Assembly: GCA_910587155.1 (NCBI GenBank)
Contig: CAJULA010000016.1
Coordinates: 1 to 64,000, forward strand
Direction: 5' to 3'
DNA from: an uncultured Lachnospiraceae bacterium
Lineage (GTDB): Bacteria; Bacillota; Clostridia; Lachnospirales; Lachnospiraceae
Length of the DNA: 64,000 nt
Made by a program: the position numbers and the translations under genes. This document shows positions 52,267 to 61,799 of this stretch, one piece after another; the first letter of the stretch is position 1, and every line of letters starts with the position of its first letter. The notes beneath the pieces are model-generated. The model did not search any database and had not been told where the DNA came from. It was given only the letters and a program-made list of their open reading frames with translations.

Positions 52267-54481
52267 TATAAAGACAAATGTCAGAAGAAGAATCTGGCTG
52301 ATTGTAATCATGTTTCTCGCTTTCTTTTTTTCCATGCCGGTGTATACGGCGATGACGCTCAGTATGGAAAAAATGTATATGGCAAATTTCCGGCAGGTGG
52401 ATCTTTATCTGGGCAGGGTATTTGCCAGGGCTGTGGGACCGGGCGGCGGTAAGGCAATTTTTATCTCGCTGCTGGCGGTTATCGCGGCGATACAGGGATT
52501 TTCCTATATGTATCAGCGCAGGAAGCTGGATATGTACATGAGTATGCCGGTGACAAAAGGCAGACGCTTCGCTGCCATTTATCTGAATGGCTTTCTGGCG
52601 TATTTTCTGTCCTATCTGATTAATATGCTGCTCAGCTTTTTCGTGGCGCAGGCTATGGGGGCCAATGCTTCCGTGGCTGTCGGAGAGGCCGGCTGCGCGC
52701 TGCTGGCCAATACGATCCTCTATCTGGCAGTTTATCATATAGCCATCCTGGCAGTGATGCTCACGGGCAATCTGATCGTAACCGTGATGGGAACGGCGGT
52801 GCTGCTTTTTTATGACGGTATCCTCTATCTTCTTTTTATGGGATATATGGAAACTTTTTTCCACAGCTTTTATTATCGGACGGCACAGCAGTATGCCAGA
52901 TTTATTATCTCGCCGGTGATTCGCTTTTTCCGTTTTATGGAAATCGTTTATGGCGGGAGTGACTTTTATGGGATGGACCGGACACTGCACTGGGAAAAGT
53001 TTCTTCCGGGTATCTGGCCGATTCTGCTGGTGGCCGTGATTGCGTTTGCACTTGCTTACTGGTGTTATACAAAAAAGCCTGCAGAAGTATGCGGAAAGGC
53101 CATGGCCTTTGTAAAAACGAAAGCTGTGATCAAAGTGCTGATTACGCTGGAGGCAGGTCTGGGCGGCGGTATTATCTTTTACGCTTTTTCCGGCAGCAGT
53201 CTGTTATTTTTTGTATTCGGGATGCTGGCAGGCACGCTGCTCAGTCACGGGGTAATGGAAGTTATCTACGATTTTGATATCCGCAGTGTAAAAAACGGCT
53301 GGAAGTCTCTGCTTGTGGCGGGAGCATGTGTGGCGGTTGTTTTCTGTCTCTTCCGGTTTGACGTATTCGGGTATGACGATTATGTTCCCGATGCGGATGC
53401 TGTGGAAGATGTCGCCATGAAATTTACGGACAGTTATACCAATTTTTATGATGAAAATCTGGACAGCATCGGGGAAGAGGCTTATATATTTGACGGGATG
53501 CATATGACCAATGTATTGCCGGTTCTGGAACTGGCAGAGGCCAGTATGGGGAACTGGGAAGCGATGAGTGAAAACGTGTCTCCTATGGTGGTAAATTCTG
53601 CCAGAAGGGAAGCAATGCGCCAGGAGGATGAGATCCCGGCTTACCGTTATGTGGCGGTACGGTATCATCTGAAAAACGGTAAAGATGTCTACCGGCAGTT
53701 CCCGGTGGCTTATCGGCAGCAGGTTTCCGTGCTGGATACGATCCTGAAGGATACGGAATATCAAAAGGGAGCTTATCTGGTCTATGACGAGCCTCTGATG
53801 GAACTCGGAGACCGGCTGGAGATCTATTATGATAATGGCAGCGGCAGCAGACTTCAGGCTGCGCTGAGTATGGCGCAGCTGCAGCAGGCTTATGCAGAAG
53901 ATCTGAAAGGCTTTTCCTATACGACCATGCTCGAAGAACTGGTAAATGGCAGACTGATTCTGGAATGTATAGATAACGGTGTTTATGTCTATGCAAATCT
54001 GCCCGTCTATCCTTCTTTCTCGAAAACCATGGCGTTGCTGGAACAGAGTGGACTTGACACAGATGGCTATCTGAATCTCGGGGACGTGGAGCAGATTGTT
54101 ATCAGAAACAATAATTCCGAGGCATATGACAGGTATATCCAGGAGGCGGACTATACTTCCGATACGCGATTTGGGTATTCCAATTTTGCGGTGGAGGAGG
54201 CATTTTCTGACAGCAGAGAGATGGCAGAGATTGCAGAGGCACTCTATCCTGACAGTTTCCGCGAGTACTGGATGCCGGAAGAGGTGGTGGACGGAGAGTA
54301 TTATGTGACGGTGATTTATACAAAGAAACAGGAGAATGCGGAAAGCTATTCCAGCAATTTTATGATGCTGGCGGATGAAATCCCAGACTTTGTAAAAGAG
54401 AAGACTACATACAAAGGAGACGGCAGTCCGACTAATTCCGCGCCCATTACCAATGCGGTGCCGGTACCGGCATATTATTGA
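52238..54481 (+). CDS. ABC transporter permease with DUF6449-type C-terminus
   Basis: This 747-residue protein has about ten membrane segments within the first 380 residues, including LIVIMFLAFFFSMPVYTAM and ILLVAVIAFALAYWCY. An extracytoplasmic C-terminal domain of about 350 residues resembles DUF6449. The start lies inside the ATPase gene. It forms the membrane part of the GntR-controlled transporter. The large external domain suggests recognition of a wall or peptide ligand. Substrate unknown. Confidence 0.85.
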   Translation: MTSKKSFLVNIKTNVRRRIWLIVIMFLAFFFSMPVYTAMTLSMEKMYMANFRQVDLYLGRVFARAVGPGGGKAIFISLLAVIAAIQGFSYMYQRRKLDMYMSMPVTKGRRFAAIYLNGFLAYFLSYLINMLLSFFVAQAMGANASVAVGEAGCALLANTILYLAVYHIAILAVMLTGNLIVTVMGTAVLLFYDGILYLLFMGYMETFFHSFYYRTAQQYARFIISPVIRFFRFMEIVYGGSDFYGMDRTLHWEKFLPGIWPILLVAVIAFALAYWCYTKKPAEVCGKAMAFVKTKAVIKVLITLEAGLGGGIIFYAFSGSSLLFFVFGMLAGTLLSHGVMEVIYDFDIRSVKNGWKSLLVAGACVAVVFCLFRFDVFGYDDYVPDADAVEDVAMKFTDSYTNFYDENLDSIGEEAYIFDGMHMTNVLPVLELAEASMGNWEAMSENVSPMVVNSARREAMRQEDEIPAYRYVAVRYHLKNGKDVYRQFPVAYRQQVSVLDTILKDTEYQKGAYLVYDEPLMELGDRLEIYYDNGSGSRLQAALSMAQLQQAYAEDLKGFSYTTMLEELVNGRLILECIDNGVYVYANLPVYPSFSKTMALLEQSGLDTDGYLNLGDVEQIVIRNNNSEAYDRYIQEADYTSDTRFGYSNFAVEEAFSDSREMAEIAEALYPDSFREYWMPEEVVDGEYYVTVIYTKKQENAESYSSNFMMLADEIPDFVKEKTTYKGDGSPTNSAPITNAVPVPAYY

Positions 54482-54526
54482 TACCAAAACCAGAACAAAG
54501 AAAAGACAGAAAAAAGCGGGGAGCAG

Positions 54527-54551
54527 AGCAGGAGCGGCTTCCTGCTTTTTT
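54527..54551 (+). terminator. terminator of the GntR-ABC operon
   Basis: AGCAGGA (54527-54533), six-base loop, TCCTGCT (54540-54546), then TTTTT. Confidence 0.85.
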
Positions 54552-54586
54552 GGTGTCAGGTAATATCAGTGGTGCCCTGCACAATA

Positions 54587-54629
54587 GCAACTGTAAACAG
54601 TTGCATAATATCTCCTAAAATGGTATCTT
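54587..54629 (+). promoter_or_regulatory. promoter and operator of hicAB
   Basis: GCAACTGT-AA-ACAGTTGC (54587-54604) is an inverted repeat with perfect 8-bp arms that overlaps the -35 TTGCAT (54601-54606). The -10 is TATCTT (54624-54629), 17 bases on. HicB probably binds the palindrome. Confidence 0.65.
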
Positions 54630-54651
54630 GTGTATGTAGAGGAGAAATATC

Positions 54652-54903
54652 ATGAGTAAAAAGGATAAACTGATAGATAGATTATTGAAGAAACCAGGAG
54701 ATTTTACTTTTGATGAGATGGAAGCTTTGCTGTCGTATTTCGGATATAGATTAAAACAAGGCGGAACAGGCTCAGTGGTGAAATTTATAAAAGATGGAAG
54801 TAATGAAGCGATAAATTTTCATAAGCCGCATCCGGACAAAATACTGAAGAGATATGTGTTAGATCAAGTAATAGAAAAGTTAAGAAAGGATCGTTTGTTA
54901 TGA
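54652..54903 (+). CDS. hicA: HicA-type toxin
   Basis: This 83-residue dsRBD-like mRNA interferase has KLIDRLLKKPGDFTFDEMEALLSYFGYRLKQGGTGS and NFHKPHPDKILKRYVLDQVIEKL, where the His of the second motif is the likely catalytic residue. GAGGAGAAA precedes the ATG. It overlaps hicB by four bases (ATGA). The pair sits between the transporter operon and eno and is the third TA locus of the window. Confidence 0.88.
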   Translation: MSKKDKLIDRLLKKPGDFTFDEMEALLSYFGYRLKQGGTGSVVKFIKDGSNEAINFHKPHPDKILKRYVLDQVIEKLRKDRLL

Positions 54904-55232
54904 GCAATTTGTTGTCATATAAGAATTACAACGGTACAGTAGAATATTCAAAAAAGGACGGTTGTCTTTTTGGAAAAGTAGTGGGAATAAAATCTTTGTT
55001 ATCCTATGAGGGGGATTCTGTACGGGAACTGGAACAGGATTTTCAGAATGTAATTGATGAATATTTAACAGATTGTAAGGAACGGAATGTGGAACCTGAG
55101 CAGCCATATAAGGGAACATTTAATGTAAGAATCAGTCCGGAACTTCATCGGAATATTGCAGTCTACGCGATTGAACATGGGAAAAGTCTGAATGCTGCTG
55201 TTGAGGAAGCGATTGGAAATATGGTTGGATAA
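54900..55232 (+). CDS. hicB: HicB-type antitoxin
   Basis: This 110-residue protein has an N-terminal HicB RNase H-like fold (YNGTVEYSKKDGCLFGKVVGI...VRELEQDFQNVIDEYLTDC) and a C-terminal ribbon-helix-helix (FNVRISPELHRNIAVYAIEHGKSLNAAVEEAI). It blocks HicA and represses the operon. The order toxin-antitoxin is normal for hicAB. Confidence 0.9.
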   Translation: MSNLLSYKNYNGTVEYSKKDGCLFGKVVGIKSLLSYEGDSVRELEQDFQNVIDEYLTDCKERNVEPEQPYKGTFNVRISPELHRNIAVYAIEHGKSLNAAVEEAIGNMVG

Positions 55233-55331
55233 CATGCATTGGATCCTGTTCTCACAGACCGGATAAAATGACCTGCACTGGATATACTGCTAACAAACGG
55301 TAACATCAAATACAGTTTTGGAGGTATGTTT

Positions 55332-56657
55332 ATGAAGCGTTATATGGAAATTACGGATGTGCATGGCAGGGAAATACTGGATTCCAGAGGCAATCCTACT
55401 GTGGAAGCGGAGGTGACGCTGACAGACACAATCACGAAGGAGCGCTTTGGCGGCAGTGCGGCGGTGCCGTCGGGGGCAAGTACAGGGAAATTTGAGGCAG
55501 TGGAGCTGCGGGACGGAGAAGTGCGGTATTTTGGACTGGGCACGAGGAAGGCAGTGCACCATATCAATACGGAAATTAAAGAAAAGATACTGGGGCGCAA
55601 TGGCTTAAATCAGCTGGAGATTGATCACCTGATGCTGGAAGCGGACGGCACGGATAATAAAGGCCATCTGGGAGCCAATGCCATCCTGGCCGTCTCCATG
55701 GCGGTGGCAAGAGCGGCGGCGGCTTCCCTGCGGATTCCCCTGTATCAATATCTGGGCGGTGTCCATACAAAGCTGATGCCAGTGCCGATGATGAATATTT
55801 TAAACGGCGGCAAGCATGCGGCCAATACGGTCGATTTCCAGGAATTTATGATTATGCCGGTGAGCGCGGACAGCTTCCGCGAAGCGCTGCGTATCTGTGC
55901 GGAAATTTATCATAATCTGAAAAAGATTTTAGTCAGACAGGGACTGTCGACAGGGGTGGGAGATGAAGGCGGATTTGCGCCTGATCTGCCGGACGCGGCG
56001 GCTGTCCTTTCGCTGATCGTGGAGGCTATTGAGGCGGCCGGCTATCGGCCCGGGGATGAGATTAAGATTGCACTGGATGTGGCCAGCAGTGAATTATATA
56101 ACGAAAAGACAGGAATGTATCATTTTCCCGGAGAAAGCAGGTTGCGGGGCAGCGAGGTGGTCAGGGACACGCAGGAGATGATTTCCTATTATGAAGAACT
56201 GCTTGACCGCTTCCCCATTGCGTCTATTGAAGATGGTCTGGCCGAAGACGACTGGGACGGCTGGCAGGAGATGACCAGACGAATCGGCAAACGGGTGCAG
56301 CTTGTGGGAGACGATTTGTTTGTAACCAATACCAAACGTCTGGAAGCGGGGATCAAACTGGGCGTGGCCAATGCGATTCTGGTCAAAGTCAATCAGATCG
56401 GCAGTGTGTCGGAAGCGATGGAAGCCATTGAGATGGCCCATAAAAATGCGTACAGGGCTGTGATTTCCCATCGTTCCGGAGAGACGTCGGATACCTTTAT
56501 TGCTGACCTGGCCGTGGCTGTCAATGCGGGACAGATCAAGACCGGTGCGCCCTGTCGCAGCGATCGAGTGTCAAAATATAATCAGCTTCTGCGGATTGAA
56601 GAGGAGATTGGGCCGGATGCCCGTTATACCGGGCCTTTCCAGAAAACACAGGATTAG
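55332..56657 (+). CDS. eno: enolase
   Basis: This glycolytic enzyme of about 441 residues converts 2-phosphoglycerate to PEP. It has VPSGASTGKFEAVELRD, GDEGGFAPDL, the catalytic-Lys region LVKVNQIGSVSE and ISHRSGETSDTFIADLAV. GGAGG at 55319-55323 fits ATG 55332 better than ATG 55326. It is a little longer and more divergent at the C-terminus than usual (PCRSDRVSKYNQLLRIEEEIG is present). Confidence 0.96.
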   Translation: MKRYMEITDVHGREILDSRGNPTVEAEVTLTDTITKERFGGSAAVPSGASTGKFEAVELRDGEVRYFGLGTRKAVHHINTEIKEKILGRNGLNQLEIDHLMLEADGTDNKGHLGANAILAVSMAVARAAAASLRIPLYQYLGGVHTKLMPVPMMNILNGGKHAANTVDFQEFMIMPVSADSFREALRICAEIYHNLKKILVRQGLSTGVGDEGGFAPDLPDAAAVLSLIVEAIEAAGYRPGDEIKIALDVASSELYNEKTGMYHFPGESRLRGSEVVRDTQEMISYYEELLDRFPIASIEDGLAEDDWDGWQEMTRRIGKRVQLVGDDLFVTNTKRLEAGIKLGVANAILVKVNQIGSVSEAMEAIEMAHKNAYRAVISHRSGETSDTFIADLAVAVNAGQIKTGAPCRSDRVSKYNQLLRIEEEIGPDARYTGPFQKTQD

Positions 56658-56685
56658 GGCATTGTGGAATTGTGTGGAAAAGGCC

Positions 56686-56714
56686 TTGCATTTTTTCCCT
56701 TTTTATGTTATACT
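56686..56714 (+). promoter_or_regulatory. promoter of secG
   Basis: TTGCAT (56686-56691), 17 bases, TATACT (56709-56714), about 30 bases before the secG start. Confidence 0.65.
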
Positions 56715-56744
56715 TATGCTTGTTTGACATTAGGAGGTGTAAGA

Positions 56745-56984
56745 ATGAACGCCGTAAGAACGATACTTTTGATTGCATTTATCATTATTTCACTTATACT
56801 GGCAGCGCTTGTACTGATGCAGGAAGGGAAATCCGCGGGGCTGGGTGCCATCAGCGGGGCAGCGGAGACGTACTGGGGTAAGAACAAAGGCCGTTCCATG
56901 GAAGGGACACTGGTGAAGCTGACCAAGATTCTGGCGGTTCTGTTTTTTATTCTGGCGGCAGTTTTGAACACACGTTTCATTTAA
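56745..56984 (+). CDS. secG: preprotein translocase subunit SecG
   Basis: This 79-residue protein has two membrane helices (about 3-22 and 55-76) joined by the conserved LVLMQEGKSAGLGAISGAAETYWGKNKGRS. It is the small subunit of the SecYEG channel. AGGAGGTG precedes ATG 56745. Its place directly before rnr-smpB-ssrA is the standard Firmicute order. Confidence 0.95.
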   Translation: MNAVRTILLIAFIIISLILAALVLMQEGKSAGLGAISGAAETYWGKNKGRSMEGTLVKLTKILAVLFFILAAVLNTRFI

Positions 56985-56990
56985 GACTGG

Positions 56991-57018
56991 AAAACACTCT
57001 TGCGAAAGGGTGTTTTTT
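56991..57018 (+). terminator. hairpin terminator after secG
   Basis: AAAACACTCTT (56991-57001) pairs with AAGGGTGTTTT (57006-57016) with one mismatch, and T continues to 57018. Partial readthrough into rnr is likely, since that gene starts 19 bases later. Confidence 0.75.
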
Positions 57019-57036
57019 GTTGTATGAGGATATTTT

Positions 57037-59181
57037 ATGAAAGAGAAGAAAGAAAACAGGAAAGATACCAGAAAGAAACTGGTTTATGAATTGCTCAATG
57101 ATCCGCTTTATGTGCCGATGAAGGAAAAGGAACTGGCAGTCTTTTTACAGGTGGCAAAGGAAGACCGGGAAGAACTGAAAGAAGTACTGGAAGAACTGGT
57201 GCGGGAAGGAAAGGCGGAAATCACCAAAAGAGGGCGCTACAAAAAGCCGGAAGAAAAGTATGTGACCGGTATTTTCATCGGGAATCAGAAGGGATTTGGC
57301 TTTGTGGAAGCGGAAGGCTTTGAACAGGATCTGTTTATCGCACAGACCGGGGTAAACAGTGCTTTTTCAGGAGATACGGTGCAGGTGCGGCTTCTGCCGG
57401 GCGGTCACGGGCGGCGGCAGGAAGCGGAAGTGGTGAAAGTACTGGAGCGGGGGACGAGCCAGATCGTGGGGACGTACCAAAGCCATGGTACATTCGGGTT
57501 TGTACTGCCGGATGACACCCGGATGACGACGGATATCTTTATTGCGTCTGAGCATTCCATGGGTGCGGTGGACGGGCATAAGGTTGTGACAAAAATTACG
57601 GATTATGGCGGAGAAGGGAAGAGCCCGGAGGGTGTCGTGACAGAGATACTGGGGCATGCCAATGATCCGGGAGTTGATATTCTTTCCATTGTGAAAGGGT
57701 ATGATCTGCCTCTGGAATTTCCGCAGCGGGCGCTTGTTCAGGCAGGACGGGTCAGCAGTCCGGTGTCAGAGGCTGACATGGCAGGGCGGACGGATCTGCG
57801 GGATGTGGTTATGGTGACGATTGACGGGGAAGATGCGAAGGATCTGGACGATGCGGTAAGCCTTTCCATGGAAGGAGAGGTTTACTGTCTGGGGGTGCAT
57901 ATTGCGGATGTGACCAACTATGTGCAGGAAAACTCTGCTCTGGACAGGGAGGCTGCCAGACGGGGGACGAGCGTCTATCTGGTGGACCGGGTAATTCCCA
58001 TGCTCCCCCATGCGCTTTCCAACGGCATCTGTTCCCTGAATGCGGGGGAAGACCGCCTGGCGCTGAGCTGTATGATGAAGATTGATAAAAACGGCCAGAT
58101 GCTTGACTATCAGCTGGCAGAAACCGTGATCCATGTAAACCGTCGTATGTCCTATACGGATGTGCGAGGGATATTGGAGGAGAAGGACCCCGACCTTTGT
58201 GAAAAATACCGGGAGCTGGTGCCAATGTTTACCCGGATGGCGCAGCTTGCGGCCATTTTAAGGGAAAAGAGAAAACGAAGGGGCTCCATTGATTTTGATT
58301 TTCCGGAGACAAAGATCATCCTTTCCCCGCAGGGAGAACCGGTGGAAATTCGTCCTTACGAAAGAAATACGGCCACAAAGCTGATTGAGGATTTCATGCT
58401 GATTGCCAATGAGACAGTGGCGCAGCATTTTCACTGGCAGGAGCTGCCCTTTGTCTACAGGACACATGACAATCCGGATCCGGAAAAGATACAAAAGCTT
58501 GCGGCTTTGATCCGCAATTTCGGTTATTCCATAAAGCTGACACAGGATGAGGTACATCCCAAAGAATTGCAGAAGCTTCTTTGCAGAATTGAAGATACGC
58601 CTGAGGAGGCACTGATCAGCCGTCTGGCACTGCGCAGTATGAAACAGGCCAGGTATACGACGGAAAATACGGGACATTTCGGTCTGGCCAGTCCCCATTA
58701 CTGTCATTTCACTTCCCCTATCCGCAGATATCCTGATCTGCAGATTCACCGGATTATCAAAGAACAGATCCGGGGCAGGCTGGGGGAAGAGAGGATTGCT
58801 CATTATGAGGCAATCCTGCCGCAGGTGGCCGGACATGCTTCCCGTATGGAGCGCCGGGCCGATGAGGCGGAACGGGAGACGGAAAAACTGAAAAAGGTGC
58901 AATATATGGAAGCGCGGATGGGCGAAGTTTTTGAAGGTGTGATTTCCGGTATTACGGCCTGGGGGATCTATGTGGAACTGGAAAATACCGTCGAAGGAAT
59001 GGTAAGAGTCAGTGACCTGCCGGGAGATTTTTTCTATTATGAAGAAGAGAGCTATGAAATGGTGGGAGAGAAAACCGGAAAGCGCTATAAGCTGGGAGCA
59101 CGGCTGCGGGTACAGGTGAAGGAAACAGACCGCCTGCGCCGTACCATAGATTTTGGCATCCCGGATGAGGAGGTTGGATAA
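57037..59181 (+). CDS. rnr: ribonuclease R
   Basis: This 3'-5' exoribonuclease of 714 residues has an N-terminal winged helix (about 15-65), a cold-shock domain (about 75-140), the RNB catalytic domain with DGEDAKDLDDAVSL, and a C-terminal S1 domain (GEVFEGVISGITAWGIYVELENTVEGMV). It degrades structured RNA and the non-stop mRNAs released by trans-translation, which fits the smpB-ssrA genes directly downstream. Confidence 0.96.
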   Translation: MKEKKENRKDTRKKLVYELLNDPLYVPMKEKELAVFLQVAKEDREELKEVLEELVREGKAEITKRGRYKKPEEKYVTGIFIGNQKGFGFVEAEGFEQDLFIAQTGVNSAFSGDTVQVRLLPGGHGRRQEAEVVKVLERGTSQIVGTYQSHGTFGFVLPDDTRMTTDIFIASEHSMGAVDGHKVVTKITDYGGEGKSPEGVVTEILGHANDPGVDILSIVKGYDLPLEFPQRALVQAGRVSSPVSEADMAGRTDLRDVVMVTIDGEDAKDLDDAVSLSMEGEVYCLGVHIADVTNYVQENSALDREAARRGTSVYLVDRVIPMLPHALSNGICSLNAGEDRLALSCMMKIDKNGQMLDYQLAETVIHVNRRMSYTDVRGILEEKDPDLCEKYRELVPMFTRMAQLAAILREKRKRRGSIDFDFPETKIILSPQGEPVEIRPYERNTATKLIEDFMLIANETVAQHFHWQELPFVYRTHDNPDPEKIQKLAALIRNFGYSIKLTQDEVHPKELQKLLCRIEDTPEEALISRLALRSMKQARYTTENTGHFGLASPHYCHFTSPIRRYPDLQIHRIIKEQIRGRLGEERIAHYEAILPQVAGHASRMERRADEAERETEKLKKVQYMEARMGEVFEGVISGITAWGIYVELENTVEGMVRVSDLPGDFFYYEEESYEMVGEKTGKRYKLGARLRVQVKETDRLRRTIDFGIPDEEVG

Positions 59182-59230
59182 CAGGTCGGCATGGCCGTTG
59201 TCGTGACAAAAAAAAGGGAGGTATGGAGAG

Positions 59231-59695
59231 ATGGCAAAGGAAGGTTTTAAGCTGGCTGCCAATAATAAAAAAGCATATCATGATTATTTTATCGAAGAGA
59301 AATATGAGGCCGGTCTGGAACTGCACGGCACCGAAGTAAAGTCTCTGCGTATGGGGAAATGTTCCGTAAAAGAAGCTTTTGTGCGGATTGAACAGGGTGA
59401 GGTTTTTGTCTACGGGATGCATATCAGCCCTTATGAAAAAGGCAATATTTTTAATAAAGACCCGCTGCGGGTCAGAAAACTTCTTCTGCATCGCCAGGAA
59501 ATACGCAGACTGGAAGGCAGAATCGCGGAAAAAGGATATACGCTGGTGCCGCTGCAGGTCTATTTCAGAGACGGTCTTGCCAAAATAGAGATCGGTCTTG
59601 CCAAAGGTAAGAAACTCTATGATAAAAGGCAGGACATTGCCAAAAAAGATCAGAGAAGAGAAGCGGAAAAAGAATTTAAAATCCGTAATTTATAG
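59231..59695 (+). CDS. smpB: SsrA-binding protein SmpB
   Basis: This 154-residue protein binds the tRNA-like part of tmRNA and brings it to stalled ribosomes. It has AANNKKAYHDYFIEEKYEAGLELHGTEVKSLR and the C-terminal GKKLYDKRQDIAKKDQRREAEKE tail, which reads the empty mRNA channel. AAAGGGAGG precedes the start. It lies directly upstream of ssrA. Confidence 0.97.
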   Translation: MAKEGFKLAANNKKAYHDYFIEEKYEAGLELHGTEVKSLRMGKCSVKEAFVRIEQGEVFVYGMHISPYEKGNIFNKDPLRVRKLLLHRQEIRRLEGRIAEKGYTLVPLQVYFRDGLAKIEIGLAKGKKLYDKRQDIAKKDQRREAEKEFKIRNL

Positions 59696-59724
59696 TTGAC
59701 CGCAGGGCCGGTTTTGCATATAAT
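59696..59724 (+). promoter_or_regulatory. promoter of ssrA
   Basis: TTGACC (59696-59701), 17 bases, TATAAT (59719-59724). Strong, independent of smpB, 20 bases before the tmRNA 5' end. Confidence 0.85.
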
Positions 59725-59744
59725 AAAGACAGGATATGAAGTCC

Positions 59745-60080
59745 GGGGTAGTAAAGGTTTCGACAGGGGTTTTGCAGCTGGAGAAGCTATCCGCAGGTGA
59801 TGCGTTAAATCACAAACCTAAATATAAACGCTAACGACAATTTAGCTTACGCTGCCTAATGGCAGCTGTCTGACTTAGGGCACCTACACTTTAAGATCCA
59901 GGCACCGACTATGTAGGAAACGACGTATATTAAGCTTTGCGTATACGGGCGTATGATGAAGCTACTGACGGTATCAGGATGTCAGCTTTCGGATACCGGA
60001 GGGAATGGAAATAACTGACTATGATAGTAGAAGGACAGGGAATAGACTTTTGGACATGGGTTCGACTCCCATCTACTCCA
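59745..60080 (+). ncRNA. ssrA: transfer-messenger RNA (tmRNA)
   Basis: This is a one-piece tmRNA. The acceptor GGGGTAG (59745-59751) pairs with CTACTCC (60073-60079) through one G-T. The T-arm GGGTTCGACTCCC stands just before the 3' end. The mRNA-like part encodes the tag ANDNLAYAA from GCT 59830 to stop TAA 59857-59859. Pseudoknot-like G+C stretches follow. Its partners smpB and rnr are immediately upstream. No CCA is encoded. Confidence 0.95.
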
Positions 60081-60136
60081 TACCCTATCACCTACCCGAG
60101 GGTAGGCGGGACACACAGATAAAAGAAAGTTAAAAT

Positions 60137-60172
60137 AAAAGCGTCAGGAATCTGCTCCGGCGCTTTTGTTTT
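60137..60172 (+). terminator. terminator of ssrA
   Basis: AAAAGCG (60137-60143) and CGCTTTT (60161-60167) with an inner CAGGA/TCCGG pairing, followed by GTTTTT. A further stable CTACCC-GAG-GGTAG hairpin lies between the tmRNA and this terminator. Confidence 0.75.
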
Positions 60173-60209
60173 TCACAGGAAACTGTGCAAAGTACATGGA
60201 GAGTTACCT

Positions 60210-61235
60210 ATGGAGATTATGAAGTACATAGCAGACAGTGTAAACAGGAAGAACTTTGCTTTTTATATTTTCCTGACCATACCGGGCGTTTTATTTTTAT
60301 ATTATGTATCGGCAGGCGCCGCGCAAAAGACCGGTGGTGTCAGGTTTGGGTATCTTTGTTATTATATATCGCCTTTGGCGCTTGTGCTGATTCAGTATAT
60401 CTGGCTGTATTTTGCCCCGGTATTTTGCGGCAATGTGGAGGCACTCAGAGGCGCCTTTGGCGGGAATGAGGAATATGGCAGACTGTATGATTCCTATCTT
60501 CTCTGGATTCGTCAGTTTATGATTTCTCCGCGGTGTACTGCTTCGGCGGTAAAAATGACTTTTTTCTTTGGCTGGTCTGCCGGATGTGCGTTTCTGAGTA
60601 TCTTTCTGTATCGAATGGGACTGATTCCGTCCGGAAATGCCGGTTGCACCTATAGCTTGCTGCTGATTATCTGTGTTGTGCTGAATTTTTCCAGCTATTA
60701 TAACTGTGTGGTGTTTGTTTATTTTATCATGCGGACGGAGAAGCTGGAACTGCGGCATAACAGGATACATCCTTCCGGGACCTATGGGTTTCAGGCATTG
60801 GAGTCAGCTGCCAATACGATCTATATGTTTTTTCTCCTGGATTCCTCCCTGTGTACGGTGGCATATCTGATATTTGTATACTTATATATGCCCAGAAACG
60901 GTAAGGGGCCGGATCCTTTCATGTTTCGCTATACGGCCTTTTTTCTGGGAGGGTTTGGTCTGCTGAGCTGGGTCGGTATTTCCTTTACGCTGAAAACATA
61001 TTTGCGCAGAATCCATACAAAGTGGAAAATGGAATCCCTGCGGTTACTGCAGGAAAAGTTATATAGGGCGGAAGAGGCAGGAGATGAGGAGGGGACGGAA
61101 ATGTTTTCCGCGCGAATCGAAAGGTTATGTCAGGACAAAATATCCCGCAATCCATTTGAGTGGATGGTATCCGTTATCACCTTTCTGATCAGTGCCCTGG
61201 GTGCATCCAGTCCCATATGGGCGCCGCTGATCTGA
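60210..61235 (+). CDS. hypothetical polytopic membrane protein
   Basis: This 341-residue protein has about six to seven hydrophobic segments (for example FAFYIFLTIPGVLFLYYV and LLLIICVVLNFSSYYNCVVFVYFIM). A cytosolic charged helix (about 270-305, KWKMESLRLLQEKLYRAEEAGDEEG) lies before the last segment. No transporter or enzyme motif is visible. GGAGAGTT precedes the ATG. It stands alone between ssrA and a small coiled-coil gene. I do not recognise the family. Confidence 0.65.
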   Translation: MEIMKYIADSVNRKNFAFYIFLTIPGVLFLYYVSAGAAQKTGGVRFGYLCYYISPLALVLIQYIWLYFAPVFCGNVEALRGAFGGNEEYGRLYDSYLLWIRQFMISPRCTASAVKMTFFFGWSAGCAFLSIFLYRMGLIPSGNAGCTYSLLLIICVVLNFSSYYNCVVFVYFIMRTEKLELRHNRIHPSGTYGFQALESAANTIYMFFLLDSSLCTVAYLIFVYLYMPRNGKGPDPFMFRYTAFFLGGFGLLSWVGISFTLKTYLRRIHTKWKMESLRLLQEKLYRAEEAGDEEGTEMFSARIERLCQDKISRNPFEWMVSVITFLISALGASSPIWAPLI

Positions 61236-61399
61236 AAACAGAGAAAATCGTATTTGCGGATTTCATTTTTAAACTGTTTTCACTCATTTTTTGCAAAAGA
61301 AATAAAAAAATACTTGCCAAAAAAGGAATATAATGGTAAGGTTGTCCATATAATAAATTTAAGCATGTACTGATTTATGAATTTCAGGAGGGACAAAAC

Positions 61400-61657
61400 A
61401 TGGCAAGAGGACAACGGAAAACAATTGAGGTAAAGATCGCTGAAAAAGAGGAAGTGATTGAATCTTTAAAAACCAGACTGAAAGCTGAGCAGCGCGAACT
61501 GGATGAACTGTATAAAGAAAAGCGCGATGTGGATTTGAAGATGCTGCATGAAGTACTGGCAGAGGCAAATATGAGCGCATCTGATGCGGCTGACGTGATC
61601 AAGGGATACCTGCAGAATCAGGAAAGCCAGGAAGAATATCACGAAGGCCAGGAATAA
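61400..61657 (+). CDS. small coiled-coil protein
   Basis: This 85-residue, highly charged protein is almost entirely helical, with a heptad-like stretch (about 6-45, EVKIAEKEEVIESLKTRLKAEQRELDELYKEKRD) and an acidic tail. CAGGAGGG precedes the ATG. Similar short proteins occur in Lachnospiraceae, sometimes labelled FliJ-like. No function is known. It has its own terminator. Confidence 0.65.
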   Translation: MARGQRKTIEVKIAEKEEVIESLKTRLKAEQRELDELYKEKRDVDLKMLHEVLAEANMSASDAADVIKGYLQNQESQEEYHEGQE

Positions 61658-61683
61658 GGGCAGGGCAGAAACATAGCCGGATC

Positions 61684-61720
61684 AAAGGATTCTTATGGGA
61701 AATTTCATAAGAATCCTTTT
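61684..61720. terminator. terminator after the coiled-coil gene
   Basis: AAAGGATTCTTATG (61684-61697) and CATAAGAATCCTTT (61706-61719) form a 14-bp stem with T-run. The symmetry may allow bidirectional use. Confidence 0.85.
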
Positions 61721-61799
61721 CATTTTGTCATTTGTAAAGTATAATAAAAGATGGTACGGATTATTCAGGTATAAGAATACGTAAGAAAAGGGGGAGGCA

